DNA of 64,000 nucleotides from Sneathiella marina (GCF_023746535.1 NZ_CP098747.1:62001-126000), one strand, 5' to 3'; positions 36,945 through 45,129 are shown, numbered from the stretch's first letter. The notes: generated by a model from the letters alone, not told the origin. Program-made: numbers and translations.

Positions 36945-37156
36945 CCGACACAAAATTTAAGCAGCCCGTGATTGCGGCAAAAACATCATTTCCTCCGCTA
37001 CCGCTCATTTCTGTTCTTAGGACATGGTATTATTACCGGCCTGATTGGGATACGCGGTCCGGTAAGGAGTGCTTTTATGCGGAGACTGATATAGTGTTGG
37101 ATGAAAATATAGATGTGCCGGGGTATCGCCCCCATGCAATTTGTCACGACGTTTGA
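36941..37156 (+). CDS. Small hypothetical protein (71 aa)
   Basis: The third gene of the overlapped operon, starting within the ATGA of its predecessor. It has no signal peptide and no recognised motif; aromatic residues are abundant (TWYYYRPDWD). The overlap and a following terminator support it as a real gene. Function unknown. Confidence 0.5.
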   Translation: MTDTKFKQPVIAAKTSFPPLPLISVLRTWYYYRPDWDTRSGKECFYAETDIVLDENIDVPGYRPHAICHDV

Positions 37157-37179
37157 CCGTCATTTAATGGAGACTTGAA

Positions 37180-37210
37180 AAGGGAAGCTTCGGCTCCCCT
37201 TATCTTTTTA
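37180..37210. terminator. Terminator between convergent genes
   Basis: AAGGGAAGC pairs with GCTCCCCTT (one mismatch) around a TTCG tetraloop, followed by ATCTTTTT. It lies 24 bases after the three-gene operon and just past the stop of the convergent ABM gene. Confidence 0.75.
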
Positions 37211-37215
37211 CATAA

Positions 37216-37563
37216 CTAACTAATATGCTCGGCCTTGCTGTCGCCTGGCGCTTCGTCACGTTCATTCATGCCATAGTCCCGTATTACGCTGGCGATACGT
37301 ATTCTGTAGTCTCTGAAAACCGAGGCGCGGCCTTCTGTTTGGGCGTTACGATGCTTGGACTTATTGCGCCATTGCTCGACCGCCGCTTCATCGCGAAAGA
37401 AGGATAAGGATAGTATTTTCGTTTCGTCCGTTAGGCTTTGAAACCGTTCAACAGAGATAAATCCATCGATTTCCTCAAGCACAGGACGCAGGCTCGCTGC
37501 AATATCCAGATATTGCTGCTTGTGCTCAGGATGTGGATATACTTCAAAAATGACTGCAATCAT
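37216..37563 (-). CDS. Antibiotic biosynthesis monooxygenase (ABM)-domain protein
   Basis: A 115-residue small alpha/beta-barrel protein: MIAVIFEVYPHPEHKQQYLDIA, DGFISVERFQSL and the SFFRDEAAVEQWRN segment are typical of ABM-domain proteins. The C-terminal part has FRDYRIRIASVIRDYG. Members are heme-degrading or quinone-modifying monooxygenases or non-catalytic. It is an ordinary metabolic-type cargo gene for an island. Confidence 0.85.
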   Translation of the reverse strand: MIAVIFEVYPHPEHKQQYLDIAASLRPVLEEIDGFISVERFQSLTDETKILSLSFFRDEAAVEQWRNKSKHRNAQTEGRASVFRDYRIRIASVIRDYGMNERDEAPGDSKAEHIS

Positions 37564-37810
37564 GCTCGTTTGCCTTTATGATCTGCTCTCCCCAATTACA
37601 ATATTTCTAATGCCTTGAGGATGGAATACGCCTTTCTTAAGGGTGCCCGAAAGCCCAATTCTTGTATAGGAAATAGTCGTACTGACAGCATGCACGGGAG
37701 GTTAGCAGATGTCATCTACCTGCTAAAGAAACAAGACTATTGAAGGACCATTACTGAAAGCCCTACGCAATGGCAACCAGTTAAGAAAACTTCTTGGAAA
37801 GGACAAATAA

Positions 37811-37936
37811 ATGCGTGAAGTGTCAGTTAATGCTTGGCCGTGCGCCGGAACCCACATGGATGACTGGCTAGACAGGAAGGATAACGGTATGGAGGTTGAG
37901 ACGACATGGGAAGAAAGAATGGAAAACTTCGCTTAA
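37811..37936 (+). CDS. Possible small protein (41 aa)
   Basis: ATG preceded by AAAGGAC at a good distance, encoding MREVSVNAWPCAGTHMDDWL followed by a short charged tail. It has acidic and Trp-rich character but no recognised family. Support is only the ribosome-binding site and position, so it may be spurious. Confidence 0.3.
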   Translation: MREVSVNAWPCAGTHMDDWLDRKDNGMEVETTWEERMENFA

Positions 37937-38004
37937 GCATATCTTCCAGCCAAAAGTGAATGTACCAACTAAAAAGGAGCACAAGAGAGCATCGGTTCTC
38001 CAAT

Positions 38005-38030
38005 AAAAAAGGCGACTCCTGAGAACCGCC
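38005..38030 (-). terminator. Terminator of the KilA-N gene
   Basis: On the minus strand GGCGGTTC pairs with GGAGTCGCC-side bases in an 8-bp stem (two G-T pairs) with a TCAG loop, followed by six T residues. It lies 36 bases after the KilA-N stop. Confidence 0.75.
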
Positions 38031-38066
38031 CTGATTTGCCTATTTGTGCCGCCTTTAATCTTCGTC

Positions 38067-38867
38067 TTACTCAAGAAATCCCGCGATATCTCTATAATTC
38101 GGTAGGGCTAGGAGGTTTTCAAGAAAAGGTAGAGCTGCTTGATCTCGAGGGCCAAAATAATCTAATGCTCTTTTGGCCATCCATTCCTCGGCAAAGTGCC
38201 GACGAAACATTGGTAAAAGATTGTTTGGATAAGCTCGGGCGGTCACTACCCTTCCATCTTCATATATGTGGCTATATTGAGGCATGCTATCCGGGTCGTA
38301 CCCATTATCTCGAAGAAACTTAGAAAACATCCTACCCTCTGAAATGTCAGGGACCATACTGTCCGGCAAGACATACCCCATATGTTCAAGAGGCGCTATC
38401 AAGGCTACCGTCATTTCATTAAGCATTGAAAAATGCCCATTAGGAACATTGCCCATATTTGCCATATAGCGGCGCAGATGGTACGGAAGGTTACCGCCTG
38501 GAATTTTTCCAGACATCCAATCCATAATCCATTGCGTCACTTGAACAGCAAATTTCGGCGATAACCACTGCGCCAAATGTATAGCTACTTGTGGGTGCAC
38601 CCAAGTTCCTTGCATAGTCGGCACACCACCTTTGATGCTTTGCACCAATCCCGAAACGGGAATTCCCGTTTCGGACGATAACTCATCAATAAATAGAGGG
38701 GTGGTCTTTAATCGGGCGTAGTCGTTAAATTGTCTGCCTGCAGCCTTGCACATCGCGGTTGCGTTGACATATCCATCTTTTACACGTTGATGAATTACCT
38801 CACGCTCGATTTCATACTGAACCAGAGGTAGCCCTATTTGAAAGTTAGGAGGATTCTCGTTAGCCAC
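38067..38867 (-). CDS. KilA-N domain protein
   Basis: A 266-residue protein with a KilA-N/APSES-type DNA-binding domain at residues 20-130: DGYVNATAMCKAAGRQFNDYARLK, then GTWVHPQVAIHLAQWLSPKFAVQVTQWI. The C-terminal 130 residues are a mixed domain ending LPNYRDIAGFLE without a known name. KilA-N proteins are typical of phages and may act as antirepressors or toxins. It is divergent from a membrane-protein gene and has its own terminator. Confidence 0.88.
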   Translation of the reverse strand: MANENPPNFQIGLPLVQYEIEREVIHQRVKDGYVNATAMCKAAGRQFNDYARLKTTPLFIDELSSETGIPVSGLVQSIKGGVPTMQGTWVHPQVAIHLAQWLSPKFAVQVTQWIMDWMSGKIPGGNLPYHLRRYMANMGNVPNGHFSMLNEMTVALIAPLEHMGYVLPDSMVPDISEGRMFSKFLRDNGYDPDSMPQYSHIYEDGRVVTARAYPNNLLPMFRRHFAEEWMAKRALDYFGPRDQAALPFLENLLALPNYRDIAGFLE

Positions 38868-39023
38868 TATTTTATCCCTTCACTCGCCAATTTTGTGATG
38901 TTGAATAGTCCATTATACCGTAGATGGTATGCAAATGTAGTAGAAAACAACCTCCATTTTCAACACGCTTTATCCGTATTGCGTGCTATAGTTTGGGTAC
39001 TACTACTTCCAATGAGGGGCGTT

Positions 39024-39749
39024 ATGAGTACTGGTGCTTGGCAAGTCCTAATTTTGTTAGCAATCGGCATTGTGCCTGCGCTAACATCCATATCCGTAGC
39101 TCGCAATAACGATAAAACCCTTGACCGACTACCGTTTTTGTATCGGCTTATCTGGTATGTTGTTTTGTTTTTGGCAATTAATTTCCTAGCAGAACTACTT
39201 ACATTTCAAACTACTTACGGCCCCCAGATAATCTTTGGTTTAGTGGCAATTGGGTCTAACATAATTTTGATGTACCTTCTTGTTCAAGCTATTTGCTTCC
39301 GCTTAAGGAGCGCCGGCATCTCCATCTGGTGGGGATTGTTATTTTTACTTCCCATTATAAATCTACTGCTACTTCTATTCTGTGTTTTTAAGGCAGGAGA
39401 CCCTAAGTTTATAGATACCAGTTCAAACACTGAAATCAGGACACAGGCGACATTTGCTACACGTATTCTTGTGCTTATGGGCGCTGCAGCATATTTCGGT
39501 TATTTTCTACTGGGCGTATTCCAGATTGCGGCAATCATGGCTGGTGTAGAATACTGGCTCGGCTGGCATTGGGTTTTTTCTGCATTCATTGGTCTTTTTC
39601 TGGCTTACATCCCCGTTATTGGTACGGTAGCAGGGGTAACAGGCGCGATCTACGGATGGGGGTGGCCTGTACTACAAGCTGTCGTATTGTTTTTCGGTCC
39701 GTTGGCCTTTATATTCATTATTGGAATTATGGCAGACAGGTCACGCTAA
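39024..39749 (+). CDS. Polytopic membrane protein, unknown
   Basis: A 241-residue hydrophobic protein with six or seven predicted spans. FRLRSAGISIWWGLLFLLP is reminiscent of DUF805-type proteins (RLxxxGxSxWW), but the rest does not clearly match. I start it at ATG 39024 after GAGGGG; the longer in-frame extension overlaps the KilA-N gene and looks non-coding. Function unknown. Confidence 0.6.
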   Translation: MSTGAWQVLILLAIGIVPALTSISVARNNDKTLDRLPFLYRLIWYVVLFLAINFLAELLTFQTTYGPQIIFGLVAIGSNIILMYLLVQAICFRLRSAGISIWWGLLFLLPIINLLLLLFCVFKAGDPKFIDTSSNTEIRTQATFATRILVLMGAAAYFGYFLLGVFQIAAIMAGVEYWLGWHWVFSAFIGLFLAYIPVIGTVAGVTGAIYGWGWPVLQAVVLFFGPLAFIFIIGIMADRSR

Positions 39750-39814
39750 CAACCCTACCAGTAGACAACCTCCTCCATTTTCGAATTAAGGCCCATTTTA
39801 CAGGAAGCAATCTG

Positions 39815-40450
39815 CTAGCTGGCAGGGGCTTTTTGGATAATAAAATCAATTTTGTTTTTATTGTTATCCCAACCGGTTCCATGAAATTTTTCCCCTTCGA
39901 CATCCAGAAACCCGATTGCACTTGTTCTGTCAGTGCATTTAATTTCCCAATCATCCGTTCCATCCTGCCGACCATATCTCAGAATCATGCTGCAGGTTTT
40001 TCCGGCCACAAGGGTAGTTTGTTTCACAATCTTCGCTCTGCTATATTCTTCTACTAATACTGAGTGAACCTTGCGGCCCTCAAGCAGACTATCCCAGGCG
40101 AGATCAAGTACGTATTGATGGGTGAAAGCTGCCGCTGCTGCCTCGACCGCGGCCTTTGCTTTATAGCATTGTCTAGAGCTTTTTATTGCGTCATCGCTCG
40201 ATACATCGTCATAGACCATAAGACCTTGCATGAAGCGGCCATCAAAAGAGTATTTGTTCAAGAGAGCTAAACCCGCGTCATTTTCAGAAGCAATACCGTG
40301 ATGCTTCTCGCACAAATTGCTAAAAGCAAACCAAACACCAACTGTGTAAGGATCATTCAGGTCAACGTCAGATATATCAACCGGTTTTTGATTTGTTGTA
40401 ACGCACCCGGACAGTAAGGCCAAAACCAGCAGAACGACAAAATACCTCAT
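39815..40450 (-). CDS. Small lipoprotein, family A copy 1
   Basis: A 211-residue predicted lipoprotein: a hydrophobic signal ends at LLSGC, followed by PVDISDVDLNDPYTVG. The C-terminal half has two conserved cysteines in GKTC and KCTD. The gene at 41095 is a clear paralogue: both share PVDISDV(D/N)LN(D/S)PY, GKTC, CTD.T and a closing GxGxD...F motif. Unknown function. It is divergent from lipoprotein B1 at 40557, and the gap holds an inverted repeat. Confidence 0.75.
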   Translation of the reverse strand: MRYFVVLLVLALLSGCVTTNQKPVDISDVDLNDPYTVGVWFAFSNLCEKHHGIASENDAGLALLNKYSFDGRFMQGLMVYDDVSSDDAIKSSRQCYKAKAAVEAAAAAFTHQYVLDLAWDSLLEGRKVHSVLVEEYSRAKIVKQTTLVAGKTCSMILRYGRQDGTDDWEIKCTDRTSAIGFLDVEGEKFHGTGWDNNKNKIDFIIQKAPAS

Positions 40451-40503
40451 ACGCAACTCCATAAACCAATTTTTACTTAAGATAGTGCGAGAGCGCATTT
40501 CAA

Positions 40504-40545
40504 AACAACTTATATTTTCCTCAATACATCCGCGCAAGAGTTGTT
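40504..40545. promoter_or_regulatory. Inverted repeat between lipoprotein genes A1 and B1
   Basis: AACAACT at 40504-40510 and AGTTGTT at 40539-40545, 28 bases apart. The same arrangement (AACAACC / GGTTGTG) recurs between A2 and B2 with nearly the same spacing, together with a shared GATAGT upstream of it. A bidirectional promoter or operator is likely. Confidence 0.5.
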
Positions 40546-40556
40546 ATATTGCAGAC

Positions 40557-41024
40557 ATGAAACACTTAATATTATTCGCTACGTTAGTTTTAGTCGCCTG
40601 CGGTCCCAAAGGAAACGGGGGCACAGCGCCCTTACAAGACGCTACCCCTCCAAAGCTAGCGGCGCTCCCAAAGGGCGCCCCTCACCCAAGACTAAGCAGT
40701 GATTTTCCATGGAGTGCCTTAAAATCTCCCCTTTCTACGGGAAAAGACGCCGAGATTCACTCAGTATTTAATGACCCCGACCAGATGGAGAAGAACTTCC
40801 TTGTGATTTTAACCGCTACTGACGAGGCAAAGAAAGATCTTGGCACAAAGGCGTTTGGCCCTGCAGCTGCGTCGGCGTATGTAACAATAAGCGAAATTTG
40901 CAAAGACATTTCGACTCGTACCGCGCTAATGAGTGGCTGGAAATTCAATTTTTACCTGGTGCCTGACACAGACACAGAAAAAGTACTCGCCAAGCTCATT
41001 TATCATCAATCGACGTGCCCTTAA
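40557..41024 (+). CDS. Small lipoprotein, family B copy 1
   Basis: A 155-residue predicted lipoprotein with signal ending LVLVAC. The C-terminal 60 residues contain ICKD, SGWKFNFYLVP and LIYHQSTC. They match the gene at 42379 (TCGD, DGWTYTYILVP, VIYLQKTC) closely and the gene at 41886 more loosely, so the three form family B. A pair of conserved cysteines could form a disulfide. Unknown function. I start at ATG 40557; upstream in-frame codons lie in the regulatory gap. Confidence 0.7.
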   Translation: MKHLILFATLVLVACGPKGNGGTAPLQDATPPKLAALPKGAPHPRLSSDFPWSALKSPLSTGKDAEIHSVFNDPDQMEKNFLVILTATDEAKKDLGTKAFGPAAASAYVTISEICKDISTRTALMSGWKFNFYLVPDTDTEKVLAKLIYHQSTCP

Positions 41025-41094
41025 GAATAACGGATTACTCATAATGACATTAAGACCGCGCATAGAAAAACCCCGCCATTTTCCACAAGAAATT

Positions 41095-41778
41095 CTAGCT
41101 CTTTGCGGGTGCTGGTAACATCAGGAATTCTATTGGATTCCCTGCCTCGTCAATGCCAGAGCCTTGAAAACCTAAACCTATACCGCGTGTCCATAGTGTA
41201 CCGCCGGCCTTTGTTCCATCGGTACAATTGATTTCCCATTTTTTGCCCTCATTGTGGGTTTCAAAAATAGCGTCACACGTTTTTCCTCCCGCAATTGTGA
41301 AGGATTTTACAGAGCTGACCCGCCCTTCTTGCTTAACCATGACAGGATAAACGTCTCTGAAACGAATGACATTTTTCCAACTTACATCTAGATAATATCT
41401 GGTATTACCATACTTGATTTGAACTGACGCAGCAGACGTCATTGCTGGATAACGCTCGCTATAAACAGCTTCAACCACAGCTCTTGATCTATCACACCCC
41501 CCCAAATTCGTAATACCGCCCGCATTTATTAAATTATGGTTTAGGTCATACCCGTTTTTAAATCGCGAGTTTCCCGCGTATAGGTCTTTGACCGCACTAA
41601 TTTTCTGCACGCTTGCACTATCTCCGAGGAAATAACCACACAGTTCACTATTTGTGATATGCCAACCCACCGAATAAGGGCTATTGAGGTTAACATCAGA
41701 AATATCTACTGGCTGGTCCCCGGTTGTATTACACCCCACCAATACGAGAAAACTCAGCAGCACTGCAAAATACTTCAT
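41095..41778 (-). CDS. Small lipoprotein, family A copy 2
   Basis: A 227-residue predicted lipoprotein, signal ending LVLVGC, with PVDISDVNLNSPYSVG next to it. It is a paralogue of the gene at 39815. Conserved cysteines sit in GKTC and NCTD; the central part differs. ATG 41778 is chosen so that the signal peptide is standard length. It is divergent from family B copy 2 at 41886. Confidence 0.75.
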   Translation of the reverse strand: MKYFAVLLSFLVLVGCNTTGDQPVDISDVNLNSPYSVGWHITNSELCGYFLGDSASVQKISAVKDLYAGNSRFKNGYDLNHNLINAGGITNLGGCDRSRAVVEAVYSERYPAMTSAASVQIKYGNTRYYLDVSWKNVIRFRDVYPVMVKQEGRVSSVKSFTIAGGKTCDAIFETHNEGKKWEINCTDGTKAGGTLWTRGIGLGFQGSGIDEAGNPIEFLMLPAPAKS

Positions 41779-41831
41779 ACTCAACCCCGTAAATCTACAT
41801 ATACTCATGATAGTATGTAACCGAATCTTAA

Positions 41832-41872
41832 AACAACCCTAAATCTCAAATAGATTTACCCGATAGGTTGTG
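41832..41872. promoter_or_regulatory. Inverted repeat between lipoprotein genes A2 and B2
   Basis: AACAACC at 41832-41838 and GGTTGTG at 41866-41872. Arm sequence, spacing and distance to the two start codons closely mirror the A1/B1 gap at 40504-40545, which suggests the whole divergent unit was duplicated. Confidence 0.5.
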
Positions 41873-41885
41873 CTAATTTGAGAGA

Positions 41886-42302
41886 ATGAAACTCTTGCTT
41901 ATACTCTTTGGGCTAGTCCTTGCCAGTTGCACTACGGCGACCCAAGGCTCCAATTTAGTCAATCAATATCTCGAAGAGGCAAATGCTGGTCTTCCGTTTA
42001 CCGTGTTCCCAATTGAAGTTCAGCGTGTTGAACAGCGCAATAATAGCCTAGTTACTTTTGTTTATATTGACGCCAACAAGGTTCCAGTAGCTGAACACTC
42101 CAAGGCTAAGCTTGTGGGAATTTCTGCATCTCTAAAAGAAATGACTAAAATATGCCATAGCCCTTACTACAGTGACCTTCGAGAGCTCGGATACGATTTT
42201 ATTATGAATTTTTATGGTATAGGGTTTAAGGAAAGCATACGAAGAGAATTGCCGGTAACTCCTGCAAATTGTGAAGACGCGGAGAAATTAGCCAATACTT
42301 GA
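41886..42302 (+). CDS. Small lipoprotein, family B copy 2
   Basis: A 138-residue predicted lipoprotein (signal ending LVLASC). Its C-terminal half has ICHSPYYSDLRELGYDFIMNFYG and a final PANCED cysteine, the same Cys-spacing and hydrophobic pattern as family B copies 1 and 3. Unknown function. Confidence 0.7.
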   Translation: MKLLLILFGLVLASCTTATQGSNLVNQYLEEANAGLPFTVFPIEVQRVEQRNNSLVTFVYIDANKVPVAEHSKAKLVGISASLKEMTKICHSPYYSDLRELGYDFIMNFYGIGFKESIRRELPVTPANCEDAEKLANT

Positions 42303-42378
42303 AGCACCCTGTTCTTTTCCACAATCATTTCCGCATGGGCACAAGAGGTTTGACTTTCCATCACATTCACGACAGATC

Positions 42379-42816
42379 ATGAACCGCCTTCTCATTGCTC
42401 TTCTTTTTCTGCAATTGAGTGCTTGCACTGTCGACCAAAAGTCAAAGCAAACGGTTTCCTTTTATCAATCTGCTGACCCGTCGATTAATTGGCAAAGGAT
42501 GCCAAAGCCGAAATCTCTTGTACCAGGTGCTTCGATAACTTCCTCGATGAAAGATACAGCAAGCAAATCACATATGTTTCTTGTTGAGTTGACCGAAACA
42601 CGGCCCGAGAAGCGCCTGTTGAAGGAACATGTTTATAGTCCGACTATATGGAGGCTAAACAAGTACCTGGACAAAACGTGCGGCGACGCTCATATGCGTG
42701 CAAATCTCAGTGATGGCTGGACGTATACATATATTTTAGTGCCAGCGGTTGAGCCTACAAAGATGCTATCAAAGGTTATATATCTGCAAAAGACATGTGA
42801 AGCGGTTTCTAGCTAG
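42379..42816 (+). CDS. Small lipoprotein, family B copy 3
   Basis: A 145-residue predicted lipoprotein (signal ending LQLSAC) that clearly resembles copy 1 over its C-terminal 60 residues: TCGDAHMRANLSDGWTYTYI, then LVP and VIYLQKTC. It follows copy 2 after a 76-base gap and has no divergent A partner of its own, so it may have been gained by a further duplication. Confidence 0.7.
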   Translation: MNRLLIALLFLQLSACTVDQKSKQTVSFYQSADPSINWQRMPKPKSLVPGASITSSMKDTASKSHMFLVELTETRPEKRLLKEHVYSPTIWRLNKYLDKTCGDAHMRANLSDGWTYTYILVPAVEPTKMLSKVIYLQKTCEAVSS

Positions 42817-42915
42817 GCCGCCTAACTCCTGCAGAATATTAACCATAAATTAGTATTAAATTGACTCTTTTGGAGCTTCATACTTATGCTTACTCAACCT
42901 GTGGGAGGGCTGACT

Positions 42916-43557
42916 ATGATACGAATACTCGCTTTTATTCTCTGTATGCTGCCGTTTGGCGCGTCCGCTGCCAGTGTTATGACATTCACCGACTTGGGTT
43001 ATGAGTTCGGCGGTACGCCGACTTATGTCGAAGATGGAATAACTGCTACTACTTCGGGTCTGGCGCTCGGTTCCCATCACAATCCAGGCACCGCACACAT
43101 GGATGACAGAGCAACAGCTTTTGCCTCAGAAATAGTATTCACCATGGCCGGTCGCTTTGACGCTTATAGCTTTGATTTCTTTCCGATCTTAGGCGGCGCA
43201 GGACTGTATAAGTGCGATATTGGTCCTAGCAACTGCAACACTATTGAGTATCAAGACGTGAAACTCTCCGGAGAGCGTGATGGTATCGCCGTGGCGACCA
43301 CTTTATTCTCAAGCGGTGACTTGCCAAACACTTATGAACTAGGGTCCGCTTTCTCTAACCTTGATAAGTTTACTATTTCGCTATTGTCCGCAATCGAAGG
43401 AGAAATCGGGGATAAATATTTTGGCTGTTTGAGTATTACTTGTACGCATTGGGATATCGATAATGTAACACTCTCTGCTGTGCCTCTGCCTGCTGCATTG
43501 CCTCTCTTCGGTGCAGGTCTTTTGGTTCTTGGTCTTGTTAGACGGTTCCGAGGATAA
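42916..43557 (+). CDS. VPLPA-CTERM-type sorting-signal protein
   Basis: A 213-residue exported protein with a signal peptide (about 18 residues, ending GASAA). Its C terminus is VPLPAALPLFGAGLLVLGLV followed by RRFRG: a VPLPA motif, one transmembrane helix and a basic tail. This is the tripartite sorting signal read by exosortase-like enzymes. The body is Ser/Gly/Thr-rich beta structure with four or more cysteines. GGGAGGG precedes ATG 42916. No exosortase gene is in the window. The 3' end overlaps the convergent methyltransferase-like gene by 20 bases. Confidence 0.8.
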   Translation: MIRILAFILCMLPFGASAASVMTFTDLGYEFGGTPTYVEDGITATTSGLALGSHHNPGTAHMDDRATAFASEIVFTMAGRFDAYSFDFFPILGGAGLYKCDIGPSNCNTIEYQDVKLSGERDGIAVATTLFSSGDLPNTYELGSAFSNLDKFTISLLSAIEGEIGDKYFGCLSITCTHWDIDNVTLSAVPLPAALPLFGAGLLVLGLVRRFRG

Positions 43558-43927
43558 AATAACTTTGACCTTTGCCGCCTACCGGAAGCATTTCTCTATA
43601 AGACTCCACGATATCTGGACAGCGGAAACGTAGTGGGTTACCGCAGATTGCGATGTTTCGGCCACCCCATACGTTTATCCATTCCCACAAGTCCGTGCCA
43701 TCCGGTGGCCATACAACAAGCAACAGCCTATCACCATGCTTGGCAAGATCGAGATGGTTACCCCGAAGGACACCCGGCCCTCTTGGATGAGGATCATAAC
43801 CTATAACATCAACGCCTGACCTTTTTAGTATGTCCAGCCAGATGCCTTGGCCTGCACCGCACTCTACAATCTTATGAGGGCATAACCTCCCCAAAACCTC
43901 TGGTGTAGGTAACGCGAGAGGTATCAT
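43538..43927 (-). CDS. Methyltransferase-like protein (small, SAM-binding motif)
   Basis: A 129-residue protein with a class I SAM-binding-like loop, IVECGAGQGIWLDILKRSG, followed by VDVIGYDPHPRGPG. LLLVVWPPDGTDLWEW follows. It is short for a full methyltransferase (the usual minimum is about 200), so it may be a phage-type minimal fold or inactive. Its ATG overlaps the stop of the 42-aa gene upstream (ATGA), tying it to the phage-like operon at 43924-45287. Confidence 0.6.
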   Translation of the reverse strand: MIPLALPTPEVLGRLCPHKIVECGAGQGIWLDILKRSGVDVIGYDPHPRGPGVLRGNHLDLAKHGDRLLLVVWPPDGTDLWEWINVWGGRNIAICGNPLRFRCPDIVESYREMLPVGGKGQSYFILGTV

Positions 43928-44052
43928 ACGTCCGTAACTTCTCCGTTCGTAGTATCACCCGTAGACGGATCGTTATCACCATTCCAGGCGTCTTCTTCAC
44001 CATTTTGTATCCAAATGTGTGATAAGGGGTATCCGGGAACAAGATTAAGCAA
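43924..44052 (-). CDS. Small protein in the phage-like operon (42 aa)
   Basis: A gene with a TTG start at 44052 (reads LNLVPGYPLSHIWIQNG and a Gly/Asp/Thr-rich tail) and a TGA that forms ATGA with the next start. GGGAG lies just before the TTG. Translational overlaps with both neighbours support it; similarity is unknown. Confidence 0.5.
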   Translation of the reverse strand: MLNLVPGYPLSHIWIQNGEEDAWNGDNDPSTGDTTNGEVTDV

Positions 44053-44905
44053 GCTTTCTCCCTTTCTGGCTATCCATCATGGTTCGTCGTCTGAATTGCG
44101 AGATAGCCCCTAAAATTAGACACAAGGGAATTCCTGTTTTTATTAACACTCGCCCTAAAGCGTTATCTTCTTCAACCGCATGCATTTTGTACGCCATATG
44201 CTCAGACCAGGGCTTGGCAAGGATGTGAACAAGCTTGGTAGCCAATAGTGACTTCTGCATCAATTTAACTACCGGTACAGCCCATAGGAGATAGCCTGCC
44301 CTGACAACCGGATCGACAGTCTTTGCGTATTCTTCGTCGGCTCGCCAAATATGTTCCGGCATAAATCCCTGCCGGTGCAATTCAGTGCAAATGACCTTGT
44401 CGCCACTTGGTCCTGCTGCCCCGCTCCCTGCTGCAGTGCCTGGTATACCAACGCCCAAACCATGGCTGGCTGCTTCTGCTGTACCCGCATCCAAACCCAT
44501 AGCCTCATTCTCAGCCTGCGCCGCTTGTTGGCTAGCTGCTTCACTCGCGTTCATACCCTCCGCGTTCATGCCATTAGCAAGCGCTACGGATAGCATTGCT
44601 TTGCTTATACCTGGCATCAAGCCCACCGGCCCCACAGGTGCCACAGATAGGCCTTTGCCAATTGCATGCGCCATCGATATTCCGGCCATTTGCTCCGCTG
44701 CTGTCATGCTTCCAACATCTGCTGTTGCGCTATCTGCAGCTTCGTTACCATCCGCAGGATTAGGGTCTGAATTCCAACGGCCATTCCCTAAAGGCCTCTG
44801 AACTACCGGCGGAGTAACGTACGGCGAAAGGTTGAGCAGCCCTGGGGTGTATTGGTTCGGGTAACTGTTCAAAAGATAGGTTGGCGTCGTATTCAATAAA
44901 CTCAT
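44045..44905 (-). CDS. Phage-tail-associated-type protein, unknown function
   Basis: A 286-residue protein. The N-terminal part is Asn/Pro/Tyr-rich. The middle (about residues 60-165) is Ala/Gly/Met-rich and helical. The C-terminal VICTELHRQGFMPEHIWRAD and VRAGYLLWAVPVVKLMQ segments resemble the C-terminal domain of uncharacterised tail-associated proteins in rhizobial and rhodospirillar phages. I can support a phage origin but not a function. It overlaps its upstream gene by four bases. Confidence 0.6.
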   Translation of the reverse strand: MSLLNTTPTYLLNSYPNQYTPGLLNLSPYVTPPVVQRPLGNGRWNSDPNPADGNEAADSATADVGSMTAAEQMAGISMAHAIGKGLSVAPVGPVGLMPGISKAMLSVALANGMNAEGMNASEAASQQAAQAENEAMGLDAGTAEAASHGLGVGIPGTAAGSGAAGPSGDKVICTELHRQGFMPEHIWRADEEYAKTVDPVVRAGYLLWAVPVVKLMQKSLLATKLVHILAKPWSEHMAYKMHAVEEDNALGRVLIKTGIPLCLILGAISQFRRRTMMDSQKGRKLA

Positions 44906-45129
44906 TGGGCGTCCCTCTCGGCATCTTCATACGCCGTGACTTCAATCAGACTATTTAGCTTCAGGCGATATGCCTTGTCGCTGCAGTCACCAATATCCGC
45001 CTCAGCGCCGCTGTGAATGGCCTTTAGGCTCCAATAGGGAAATACAGCCTGAATACGGCTTACTGCCGCTTCTGGCGTATCCTCACGCTGTACAATGGCG
45101 CGTATGCAATGTGGGAAAGGATCTGTCAT
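44902..45129 (-). CDS. Small hypothetical protein (75 aa)
   Basis: Begins MTDPFPHCIRAIVQREDTPEAA and has three conserved-looking cysteines. Overlaps the 53-aa gene upstream (ATGA at 45126-45129) and the 286-aa gene downstream (ATGA at 44902-44905). No family recognised. Confidence 0.55.
   Translation of the reverse strand: MTDPFPHCIRAIVQREDTPEAAVSRIQAVFPYWSLKAIHSGAEADIGDCSDKAYRLKLNSLIEVTAYEDAERDAQ

Larger units (their letters stand above)
37564..38066. other. Intergenic region with a possible 41-aa gene
   Basis: A 503-base gap between the ABM gene and KilA-N gene. It holds one short candidate gene (37811-37936) and the KilA-N terminator. The rest shows no motif I can name. Confidence 0.35.

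Noticed and set aside
37225-37407. 60-aa plus-strand frame beginning MLGLAVAWRFVTFIHAI
   Set aside because: Antisense to the ABM-domain gene, which has a clear family match.
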